From positions 124,001 to 188,000 of the forward strand of contig NZ_JAJFZK010000008.1 of the NCBI RefSeq assembly GCF_020731355.1: a stretch of DNA of 64,000 bases, written 5' to 3'. The notes beneath the pieces are model-generated. The model did not search any database and was not told the DNA's origin. It worked only from the letters and a program-made list of their open reading frames with translations. Position numbers and translations under genes: made by a program. Positions 52,822 to 60,372 of the stretch are shown piece after piece. Origin of the DNA: Bacillus sp. REN16. Lineage in GTDB: Bacteria > Bacillota > Bacilli > Bacillales > Bacillaceae_L. Positions within the stretch are counted from its first letter, which is position 1; every line of letters starts with the position of its first letter.

Positions 52822-54873
52822 TTGAGCGATGAGCGTAAGGTGAATAGAAATCGTAAAGATGAACAGTTGGATCAATTCAGGGTAGATGATCGAGGGAAAA
52901 AGCTTACAACAAATCAAGGGCTTAAGGTATCGAATGATGAATTTTCTTTAAAAGCGGGGGTACGTGGCCCTACGATAATGGAGGATTTTCATTTTCGTGA
53001 AAAAATGACGCATTTTGATCATGAACGAATTCCAGAGCGGGTTGTTCATGCTCGTGGTTTTGCGGCATTTGGTGATTTCCAGGTGTATGACAATAGCATG
53101 AAGAAGTATACAAGAGCAAAATTCTTACAGAATCCAACTGTAAAGACACCTGTTTTTGTTCGGTTTTCAACAGTCGTAGGTTCACGCGGATCCGCAGATA
53201 CAGTTCGTGATGTGAGGGGGTTTGCAACCAAGTTTTATACAGAAGAAGGAAACTATGATTTGGTGAGTAACAATATCCCAATCTTTTTTATCCAGGATGC
53301 GATTAAATTTCCGGACATGGTCCACGCAATCAAACCAGAGCCAAATAACGAGATTCCCCAAGCATCCTCTGCCCATGACACATTTTGGGATTTTGTCGCA
53401 AATAACCAAGAAACTGCCCATATGATCATGTGGCTGATGTCAGACCGGGCGATACCAAGAAGCTTCCGGATGATGGATGGTTTCGGGGTTCACACTTTCC
53501 GTCTGGTCAATGAGGAAGGCAAATCACACTTTGTTAAGTTCCATTGGAGATCAACGCTTGGCGCACATTCCCTTGTGTGGGATGAAGCACAAAAAATTGC
53601 CGGAAAGGATCCTGACTTCCACCGCCGAGACTTATGGGAAAACATTGAGAAAGGGAATTTTCCAGAATTTGAATTAGGTGTCCAAATTCTTGCTCAAGAA
53701 GATGAGTTTAAATTTGATTTTGATATTTTAGATGCCACAAAAATATGGCCTGAGGAAGATATTCCAGTAAAAATCATTGGAAAGATGACATTAAATCGGA
53801 ATGTGGACAATGCATTTACTGAAATAGAACAAGTTGCTTTTCATCCGGGACACGTGGTGCCGGGGATCGATTTTACGAATGACCCATTATTGCAAGGGCG
53901 TTTGTTTTCATACACAGATACCCAATTAATCCGTCTTGGTGGACCAAACTTTCACGAAATCCCAATTAATCGGCCAGTATGTCCATTCCATAATAATCAG
54001 CGTGATGGCTATCACCGGCAAACAATTAATGTCGGCAATGTGAGCTATAACAAGAATTCATTAGCGGGGAATACACCAGCACCAGCAAGTGTTGAAGAAG
54101 GTGGGTTTGCACATTATCAAGAAAAGGTTGAAGGACGAAAAGTCCAAGCAAGAAGTGAAAGCTTTAAGGACTTTTTCACACAAGCAACTCTTTTCTGGAA
54201 TAGCATGAGTCAACCTGAAAAAGAGCATATCCAGGCTGCTTTTCAATTTGAGTTGGGTAAAGTTCAGAGTAAATCCGTTCAACAGCAAGTGGTAGACATG
54301 TTTGCGAATGTTAATCTTGGATTGGCGACCGATATAGCGAATTATCTAGGTGTGAACCCGCCAAAAGGTGGTGGATCAAACATAAAAAAATCCTCTCCTG
54401 CACTTAGTCAGCTCAACACAAAATTCAGCCCAAAAACTAGAAAAGTTGCAGTCATTCTGACAGATGGTTTTAATGGACCAGATGTAAAAAATATACTTAA
54501 AGACTTGAAAGCGAATGGAATACAACCTGAAATCATTAGTGAAAAGTTAGGATCAATTAAGGGCACGGATGGTACCGAGCTTAAGGTGGACCACACCTTT
54601 TTAACATCTGAATCGGTATTATTTGATGGAGTACTGATGGTGAGAGGAAGTAGAAAAAGCAAGAAGTTTAATAAGGATGCAGCACACTTTATCTATGAAG
54701 CCTACACACATTATAAGCCAATTGGAGCAATCGGAGAAGGGAAAAAGTGGCTCGAGGTTAATCACATTGAAAGCGCTCCGGGTGTGATTTTTTCTGACGA
54801 TAAGGGGCAATTTGAAAAGGAATTTACTAATGCAGTAAAACAGCATCGGTTCTGGCAGCGTGAAATAGATTAG
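52822..54873 (+). CDS. katE: Large-subunit catalase (KatE/HPII type)
   Basis: This heme catalase of 683 residues is clade 2, that is, the standard core of about 500 residues plus a C-terminal flavodoxin-like/GATase1-like domain of about 145 residues (starts near [20 protein letters not shown]). Catalytic His is in [13 protein letters not shown], Asn in [11 protein letters not shown], and the heme Tyr in [15 protein letters not shown]. It dismutates H2O2. Start TTG follows GGAGGAGG. In Bacillus the homologous enzyme is made in spores and the general stress response; no promoter is claimed here. The 53-bp hairpin repeats begin 20 bases after the stop. Confidence 0.95.
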   Translation: MSDERKVNRNRKDEQLDQFRVDDRGKKLTTNQGLKVSNDEFSLKAGVRGPTIMEDFHFREKMTHFDHERIPERVVHARGFAAFGDFQVYDNSMKKYTRAKFLQNPTVKTPVFVRFSTVVGSRGSADTVRDVRGFATKFYTEEGNYDLVSNNIPIFFIQDAIKFPDMVHAIKPEPNNEIPQASSAHDTFWDFVANNQETAHMIMWLMSDRAIPRSFRMMDGFGVHTFRLVNEEGKSHFVKFHWRSTLGAHSLVWDEAQKIAGKDPDFHRRDLWENIEKGNFPEFELGVQILAQEDEFKFDFDILDATKIWPEEDIPVKIIGKMTLNRNVDNAFTEIEQVAFHPGHVVPGIDFTNDPLLQGRLFSYTDTQLIRLGGPNFHEIPINRPVCPFHNNQRDGYHRQTINVGNVSYNKNSLAGNTPAPASVEEGGFAHYQEKVEGRKVQARSESFKDFFTQATLFWNSMSQPEKEHIQAAFQFELGKVQSKSVQQQVVDMFANVNLGLATDIANYLGVNPPKGGGSNIKKSSPALSQLNTKFSPKTRKVAVILTDGFNGPDVKNILKDLKANGIQPEIISEKLGSIKGTDGTELKVDHTFLTSESVLFDGVLMVRGSRKSKKFNKDAAHFIYEAYTHYKPIGAIGEGKKWLEVNHIESAPGVIFSDDKGQFEKEFTNAVKQHRFWQREID

Positions 54874-54895
54874 TAGTTGGCTCATTATTCAATAT

Positions 54896-55147
54896 CGGTA
54901 TACCAACTTCTTAAAATCAACTAGTTGGTATACCGCAAAAGAGCCTAGCGGTATATCAACCGCACCAAATCTACTAGTTGATATACCGCAAAAGGGCCTA
55001 GCGGTATATTAACCGCACCAAATCTACTAGTTGATATACCGCAAAAGAGCATAGAGGTATATCAACCGCACCAAATCTACTAGGTGATATACCGCAAAAG
55101 AGCCTAGAGGTATATCAACCGCACCAAATCAACTAGTTGATATACCG
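54896..55147. repeat. 53-bp tandem repeat encoding five phased hairpins
   Basis: Five stems start at 54896, 54949, 55002, 55055 and 55108, exactly 53 bases apart. Each pairs CGGTATATCAAC with GTTGATATACCG around a 16-base loop (CGCACCAAATCTACTA in most copies), and 13 conserved bases (CAAAAGAGCCTAG) separate the hairpins. In copy 1 the stem is CGGTATACCAAC with GTTGGTATACCG, a paired change that keeps the stem perfect. The repeat fills the gap between katE and the convergent racemase gene. Confidence 0.92.
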
Positions 55148-55178
55148 AGAAAGAGTATACCGATTACCGTCCCACTTT

Positions 55179-56294
55179 TTATTCATGATTGTGAAACGTC
55201 TCACTATACAACATAAAATCCTCAATTTTATCCCTGTTCGGTTCAAAGCCAATACCTGGCCCCTTTGGAACCTCAATATATCCATCCGTCATCGTAACCT
55301 CTGGGGTAATAATATCTTCTTTCCAATAATGAGCGGAGGGGGCAGTATCTCCAGGTAACGTGAAGTTTGCCAGACTCGTGATAGCGATATTATGTGCTCG
55401 GCCAACACCTGCTTCAAGCATGCCACCACACCACATTGGGATATTGTTCCTTTCACACAGCTCATGAATCTTTAACGATTCAGTAATACCACCAACTCGA
55501 CCGATTTTTAGATTGATGATTTTGCCACTCCCGATCTCGATTGCTTTCCGAACATCTTCTGCTGTGTGAATGCACTCATCCAAGCAAATTGATGTATTCA
55601 ACTCTTTTTGCAATCTCGCATGATCAATCAAATCATCATAGGCAAAAGGCTGCTCGACCATCATGAGATTGAACTCATCCAATTGTTTAAGGTATGGAAT
55701 ATCATCAATGGTGTACGCACAATTTGCATCCGCCATCAGCGGAATATCAGAAAATTCTCTGCGAATCGCTTTTAAAATAGTCATATCCCAACCTGGCATA
55801 ATTTTAACCTTAATGCGTTTGTAGCCATTCGTTACAAAGCCCTCAATTTTTTGAAGTAATTCTTTTTCAGTCTTTTGAATCCCAACACTTACCCCAACTT
55901 CAATTTTCTCTTTTACACCGCCAATAGCTTTAGCCAATGAAATACCTTTTTCCTTCGCATACAGGTCCCAAATTGCTCCATCTAAAGCGGCCTTTGCATT
56001 ATAGTTTCCGCGTAAATCCTTGAAGGCTTTCGATACATCATCAGGGTGCCCGATTTCTGTTTTCATAAGCTTTGGAATTAAAATATCCTTTAACATATGC
56101 CAATTCGTTTTAACCGTTTCCTCGTGATAAATAGGGATGGCATCAGAGACGGTTTCCGCCCAACCTGAGATACCGCTTTTCGATTTTACCTCCACCAAAA
56201 TAAAGTCTTTATCTGTTAGTGTTCCAACACTTGTTTTAAAAGGGGTGAGCAATTGCATTCTCATATATCGCAAAACAATACTTTTAACTTCCAT
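55179..56294 (-). CDS. N-acylamino acid racemase / o-succinylbenzoate synthase family enzyme
   Basis: This enolase-superfamily enzyme of 371 residues has two catalytic lysines in GYKRIKVKIMPG (KxK, second barrel strand) and NLKIGRVGG. The metal ligands lie in PLMADANCAY (Asp), MVEQPFAYDD (Glu) and CLDECIHT (Asp). This is the NSAR/OSBS (MenC2) group, which can racemise N-succinylamino acids or make o-succinylbenzoate. No men genes are near. The next gene upstream encodes a GNAT acyltransferase, the pairing known from the N-succinyl D-amino acid conversion pathway, so racemase is the better reading. Confidence 0.87.
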   Translation of the reverse strand: MEVKSIVLRYMRMQLLTPFKTSVGTLTDKDFILVEVKSKSGISGWAETVSDAIPIYHEETVKTNWHMLKDILIPKLMKTEIGHPDDVSKAFKDLRGNYNAKAALDGAIWDLYAKEKGISLAKAIGGVKEKIEVGVSVGIQKTEKELLQKIEGFVTNGYKRIKVKIMPGWDMTILKAIRREFSDIPLMADANCAYTIDDIPYLKQLDEFNLMMVEQPFAYDDLIDHARLQKELNTSICLDECIHTAEDVRKAIEIGSGKIINLKIGRVGGITESLKIHELCERNNIPMWCGGMLEAGVGRAHNIAITSLANFTLPGDTAPSAHYWKEDIITPEVTMTDGYIEVPKGPGIGFEPNRDKIEDFMLYSETFHNHE

Positions 56295-56315
56295 ACCTGA
56301 ATCACCTCGTTAATA

Positions 56316-57122
56316 TTATTTTTCTAAAAGGTACATGTACTGCCCCTCAAGTTCAGGATCTTTTATTAAATCAGTGACAACCCAGCCGTGATTCAAATAA
56401 TGAGTAAACACTTGCTTCGTTTTTTCCCTCCACATTAACGCAACACGAAAGTTCTTACTCTTTATTTCTTGAAAATTACTAGGTACCGGAACCAACAATG
56501 TCTTGCTGGATGCTTCCAAATTAATTTCACCAGGTGATAAACACTCATCTTCAATTTCCGTACTAATTAAGACCATTGCATTATTAAAATTAATGTTTCT
56601 ATTATCATGTCCTCTTCCGTTAACAGCCCATTCTACGACGAATCGATCCGTGGCAAGACCGTCATTCATACCATCTGTCATATCACCATAGGCATTTTCG
56701 ATATAAGAGGTACACACGGCCCCTAATTTATGCAGGTTCAAATTGCCGTTTACTGTTTCAAGTGGGTCATACGTCCAAGTAATTAAATCATAACCCATTT
56801 CAGCGGCCAATTTCCTTTGTTCATGTTTTAAATTTTCACCGATTCCTAGCTTTCGAAAGTCAGGATGAATCCCAAGGCTATGAGAAACAAGGTAAGGCTT
56901 TTTCCCATCAAATCCAGGAAAACTATATTGGAAGCCAATTAGCTCGTCCTTGTAAAAAGCACCTAAAATAAATCCGCCGTTTTTTATAGTGGCAGCTGTA
57001 TGACTGATAGGAACCGTGTCCTCTGGACTCCAAACCATTGATTCTAGTTTGTGGACTTGCTCCAATTCTTTAATAGATTTTACATTCCTAATCGTCATTG
57101 AAGATAAAATTTCTAGTTGCAT
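56316..57122 (-). CDS. GNAT N-acetyltransferase family protein (possible N-succinyltransferase)
   Basis: This 268-residue protein has an N-terminal GNAT core. GFILGAFYKDELIGFQYSFP is strand 4, and HSLGIHPDFRKLGIGENLKH carries the acetyl-CoA loop (R/KxxGIG). ITWTYDPLETVNGNLNLHKL is diagnostic for the GNAT proteins linked to NSAR enzymes in Bacillus and Geobacillus, which succinylate D-amino acids. It lies 21 bases before the racemase gene in the same direction. GGAGGG precedes the ATG. The substrate is inferred. Confidence 0.82.
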   Translation of the reverse strand: MQLEILSSMTIRNVKSIKELEQVHKLESMVWSPEDTVPISHTAATIKNGGFILGAFYKDELIGFQYSFPGFDGKKPYLVSHSLGIHPDFRKLGIGENLKHEQRKLAAEMGYDLITWTYDPLETVNGNLNLHKLGAVCTSYIENAYGDMTDGMNDGLATDRFVVEWAVNGRGHDNRNINFNNAMVLISTEIEDECLSPGEINLEASSKTLLVPVPSNFQEIKSKNFRVALMWREKTKQVFTHYLNHGWVVTDLIKDPELEGQYMYLLEK

Positions 57123-57202
57123 TGTTTCCCTCCTACTTTTCCGTCTAAAAAACGTATACCTTCATTATAAAATGATCATCAAGGATAAATAAAGGAAGGA
57201 CA

Positions 57203-57246
57203 AGGGGACAGGTTCGTGACTCAACAGGGACCTGTCCCTCTGTCCA
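57203..57246. repeat. Dispersed GGGACAG-type element, copy 10
   Basis: CAAGGGGACAGGTTCGTGAC is followed by TCAACAGGGACCTGTCCCTC and TGTCC. It contains the inverted halves GGACAGG and CCTGTCC and lies between the TRAP operon terminator and the GNAT gene. Confidence 0.65.
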
Positions 57247-57253
57247 ATAGCAT

Positions 57254-57294
57254 AAAAAAGTGCCTGCATTCCACGGATATATGGAAGCAAGCAC
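57254..57294 (-). terminator. Terminator after dctM
   Basis: On the minus strand an imperfect stem (GTGCTTGCTTCCA with TGGAATGCAGGCAC) is followed by TTTTTT. Confidence 0.8.
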
Positions 57295-57313
57295 TCCTCA
57301 ATCATAACAGCTA

Positions 57314-58582
57314 TTACTTATCTAAAAAGAATAAGCTTAATTCTGGTACGAAACTAATAATGATAATGTCTACAATTAATATAATTAGGAACGGGATGAT
57401 AGCCCGCACGACTTTTTCCAATCGAAGATTTGCGATATTGGAAGCTACGAATAAGTTTATTCCTACCGGTGGTGTAATAAAACCAATCGCAAGGTTAACA
57501 ACGAGGATAACCCCAAAGTGAACTGGATCGATACCGACGGCTGTTGTAACTGGAAGCAAGATTGGTGCCATGATGATAATCGCAGCGGATGTTTCTAAGA
57601 ATGTACCTACAATCAACAGAATGATATTAATAATAATCAGAACGACAATCGGATTTGATGAAATCTCAAGTAGTGAATTTGTGATTTGAAGTGGAATCTG
57701 TTCCCTCGTTAAAATAAATCCAAATATCGATGCACAGGCAATGATAAACATAATAACCGCCGATGTTACGGCTGATTGAATAAAGACCTCCGGTAAGTCT
57801 TTCCATTTTATTTCACGATAGATAAACAGACCAACAATCAAACCGTATACGACTGCTACAACCGAAGCCTCGGTTGGAGTAAAAATCCCGCCGTAGATTC
57901 CGCCAAGAATGATAACGGGCATTAAAATCGCAAGGATTGCTCGATTAAAAGATGTGAAAACATCACGCATTGAGCTCTTTTCTTCTTTTCCATAACCACG
58001 TTTTCTAGAAATAAAGTAAGCAACTACAATTAATGAAAGACCAACAAAAATACCAGGTATTATTCCAGCAATAAATAAATCACTAATCGATGCTCCAGCG
58101 ATAACACCAAATAAAATCATTGGTACACTTGGTGGAATCATGACACCGATCGTACCACCGGCTGCTTGAATTGCAGTTGAGAAGCTTTTATCATAGCCTT
58201 TTTGAACCATTGCCGGGATCATGATCGCACCAACGGCTGCTGTTGTTGCCGCACCAGATCCTGAAATAGCGGCAAAGAACATACAGGTAACAACGGATAC
58301 CATTGCCAAACCACCATGCATTCTTCCAACGATCGTCATGGCAAAATCAACGAGTCTTTTTGAAATGCCACCAACTTCCATTAACTTTCCTGCTAAGATG
58401 AAGAAGGGGACAGCCATTAATGTGAAGGAGTCTGTTGATGTGAACATTTTTTGGACGATAACCATTAATGGAACATTGTCCTGAATCATCAGTACAATCA
58501 TCGAAGCGAGTCCAAGAGCAACAGCAATTGGTATATTAATAAAGAAAAGAACAATTAAAATTCCAAATAGTAACCAAGCCAT
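57314..58582 (-). CDS. dctM: TRAP transporter large permease subunit (DctM)
   Basis: This 422-residue protein has about 12 helices. It contains the DctM motifs AVPFFILAGKLMEVGGIS, GAATTAAVGAIMIPAM and PPSVPMILFGVIAGASI, and the later TPTEASVVAVVYG and ITPPVGINLFVA. It uses a sodium or proton gradient to import substrate delivered by DctP. Its start overlaps the dctQ stop by one base. It is the last gene of the dctP-Q-M unit. Confidence 0.93.
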   Translation of the reverse strand: MAWLLFGILIVLFFINIPIAVALGLASMIVLMIQDNVPLMVIVQKMFTSTDSFTLMAVPFFILAGKLMEVGGISKRLVDFAMTIVGRMHGGLAMVSVVTCMFFAAISGSGAATTAAVGAIMIPAMVQKGYDKSFSTAIQAAGGTIGVMIPPSVPMILFGVIAGASISDLFIAGIIPGIFVGLSLIVVAYFISRKRGYGKEEKSSMRDVFTSFNRAILAILMPVIILGGIYGGIFTPTEASVVAVVYGLIVGLFIYREIKWKDLPEVFIQSAVTSAVIMFIIACASIFGFILTREQIPLQITNSLLEISSNPIVVLIIINIILLIVGTFLETSAAIIIMAPILLPVTTAVGIDPVHFGVILVVNLAIGFITPPVGINLFVASNIANLRLEKVVRAIIPFLIILIVDIIIISFVPELSLFFLDK

Positions 58583-59055
58583 CAGTTCTTCGCCTCCTTA
58601 TTCCATTCAGAAATTACGACATAAAGCAGATTGATTATGAACAGGATGCTAGATATCGGAATAACTGTATAGATATATCCCATCGGTATTTGCAGGACAG
58701 GAGACTTCTGAATCATACTGCGTTCGATAAAGTCAAAGCTGTGAATGATGACTTGCGAAAAGAAAAAGATGACAAGAATCGCAATAATCACATTTAGCAC
58801 TTTTTTTACTTTGGGTCCAAAAGCATCATAAAGAATCTCAACACCGGGGTGTGCTTTTACACTCATTCCATAACCTGCTCCGATGAATGTGGTCCACACA
58901 AGTAAATAACGCCCTAATTCCTCTGTCCAAGCTAACGGCTGTTCAAGGACGAATCGGAAGAGAACCTGTAAAAAGACAACAACTACCAAAACAAAGAATA
59001 GAACTATTAATATCCATTTAAAAAATCCGTTTATTAAATCTACTACTTTTTTCAC
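58582..59055 (-). CDS. dctQ: TRAP transporter small permease subunit (DctQ)
   Basis: This 157-residue protein has four helices. LFRFVLEQPLAWTEELGRYL is the DctQ signature, and GAGYGMSVKAHPGVEILYD follows. It is essential for assembly and activity of the DctM subunit. It is encoded between dctP and dctM, 68 bases after dctP, with a hairpin in that gap. Confidence 0.92.
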   Translation of the reverse strand: MKKVVDLINGFFKWILIVLFFVLVVVVFLQVLFRFVLEQPLAWTEELGRYLLVWTTFIGAGYGMSVKAHPGVEILYDAFGPKVKKVLNVIIAILVIFFFSQVIIHSFDFIERSMIQKSPVLQIPMGYIYTVIPISSILFIINLLYVVISEWNKEAKN

Positions 59056-59075
59056 CTGTATTTCCCCTTATGGTA

Positions 59076-59116
59076 AAAAAACTTGGATTGTGCGAAGGCA
59101 CTCACCAAGTTTTTTA
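59076..59116 (-). terminator. Intercistronic hairpin between dctP and dctQ
   Basis: AAAAAACTTGG pairs with CCAAGTTTTTT around a loop with its own TGC/GCA stem; a T run follows. It probably causes partial termination and so more binding protein than permease. Confidence 0.75.
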
Positions 59117-59122
59117 TTTAGA

Positions 59123-60160
59123 TTAATTCCCGTTTAAGATTGCATCGATATTTTCTTTACCAAAGTCTTTTTCGTATTTTTCATATACGGATTGAATGGC
59201 ATCACGGAATGGTTGTACATCAACATTTTCGATTACTTCCATACCCGCGTCTTTTACAACTTGTAAAGAATCAGTATCAGCTTTTGTACTAAGTTCACGT
59301 ACTTTGTCACCAGCAATCTTTGCTTCTTCCTTAAGAATTTCTTGGTATTCAGCAGGAAGTGTATCAAAAACAGATTTACTAAACATAACAACAGCTGGTG
59401 AGTAAATATGTCCTGTTAGGGTCATGTATTTTTGGTTTGAATCAAAAAGCTTATACGTATCTGCGATGATTAATGGATTTTCTTGTGCATCCACTACGCC
59501 TTGTTGAAGGGCAGTTAATGCTTCGTTCCATGCCATTGGTGTTGGTTGAGCGCCAAGTGCATTAAATGCATCAAGGTGTATTTGGTTTTCTTGCGTACGG
59601 ATTTTTAATCCTTTTAAGTCTTCAGGTTTTGTGATTGGGTGTTTGCTGTTGGTGATATGGCGGAAACCATTTTCAGCCCAAGCAAGTCCAACAAGACCAA
59701 CATCTTCCATACCAGCTAAAAGATCTTGACCAACTTGTCCATCAAGAACAGAATAAGCATGTTCTCTTGATTCAAATAAGAATGGTAAATCAACAATCCC
59801 GATTTGTGGGTAGAAGTTTGCAATCGGTGCTGTAGATGAAATGGACATATCAGCTGTACCAAGTGTAAGAGCTTCTGTTAATTCTCTCTCTGCTCCTAAT
59901 TGGTTCAGTGGGAAAATTTCAATATTAACTTTTCCATTCGTGCGCTCTTTTACATTTTTAGCTAAGTCAAGCAAAGCAAGATGATAAGGGTGTTCTTCAG
60001 TTTGAGAATGCCCTGCCTTAAAGTTGTATGTCTTTCCTTCGTCTTTAGCGCCTTCAGATGAAGAGTCGCCTTCTTTACTGGATTCAGTACCTCCACATGC
60101 TGCTAAAACTAGAGCAAACACTAGAAATAGTACCATCCATGAAAGTTTTCTTCCTTTCAT
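59123..60160 (-). CDS. dctP: TRAP transporter substrate-binding lipoprotein (DctP)
   Basis: This 345-residue binding protein has a signal (SWMVLFLVFALVLAAC) whose lipobox LAAC gives lipidated Cys near residue 22. It follows the DctP pattern: KAGHSQTEEHPYHLALLDLA, GKVNIEIFPLNQLGAERELT, the substrate-carboxylate Arg in KGLKIRTQENQIHLDAFNAL and GVVDAQENPL. TRAP systems import organic acids. Next to a racemase and a GNAT acyltransferase the cargo might be an N-acyl or keto acid, but this is open. It is the first gene of the unit. Confidence 0.92.
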   Translation of the reverse strand: MKGRKLSWMVLFLVFALVLAACGGTESSKEGDSSSEGAKDEGKTYNFKAGHSQTEEHPYHLALLDLAKNVKERTNGKVNIEIFPLNQLGAERELTEALTLGTADMSISSTAPIANFYPQIGIVDLPFLFESREHAYSVLDGQVGQDLLAGMEDVGLVGLAWAENGFRHITNSKHPITKPEDLKGLKIRTQENQIHLDAFNALGAQPTPMAWNEALTALQQGVVDAQENPLIIADTYKLFDSNQKYMTLTGHIYSPAVVMFSKSVFDTLPAEYQEILKEEAKIAGDKVRELSTKADTDSLQVVKDAGMEVIENVDVQPFRDAIQSVYEKYEKDFGKENIDAILNGN

Positions 60161-60203
60161 GATAAAGCCCCCTATTGTCAGAAAATTTTAGATGATATTG
60201 AAC

Positions 60204-60209
60204 ATTATA
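60204..60209 (-). promoter_or_regulatory. Probable -10 box of TRAP operon
   Basis: TATAAT on the minus strand lies 44 bases before dctP. No good -35 was found at 16-18 bases. Confidence 0.4.
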
Positions 60210-60263
60210 ACATCTTTTCGATATTTTTCTACAATATTTTATGTTTTTTGATATTTTTTTAAA

Positions 60264-60277
60264 TGGACGCGTTTACA
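60264..60277 (-). promoter_or_regulatory. Possible CcpA cre site upstream of TRAP operon
   Basis: TGTAAACGCGTCCA on the minus strand matches the cre consensus at 12 of 14 positions. It is about 100 bases before dctP. Confidence 0.35.
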
Positions 60278-60331
60278 GGAAAAAGTAGGGGTTGTTATTA
60301 TATTTGAATAGTACTTTCTAGGTTTTAATAC

Positions 60332-60363
60332 AAAAAAAGAGAATCGTTCACTATGAACGATTC
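60332..60363 (-). terminator. Terminator after PQQ dehydrogenase gene
   Basis: GAATCGTTCA and TGAACGATTC form a perfect 10-bp stem with a 3-base loop. TCTTTTTTT follows on the minus strand. Confidence 0.9.
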
Positions 60364-60372
60364 CCTATAATG

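Noticed and set aside
54874-55178. CRISPR array or coding repeat at the 53-bp tandem
   Set aside because: Linkers and loops are conserved as much as the stems, so there are no unique spacers, and no long reading frame follows the repeats.
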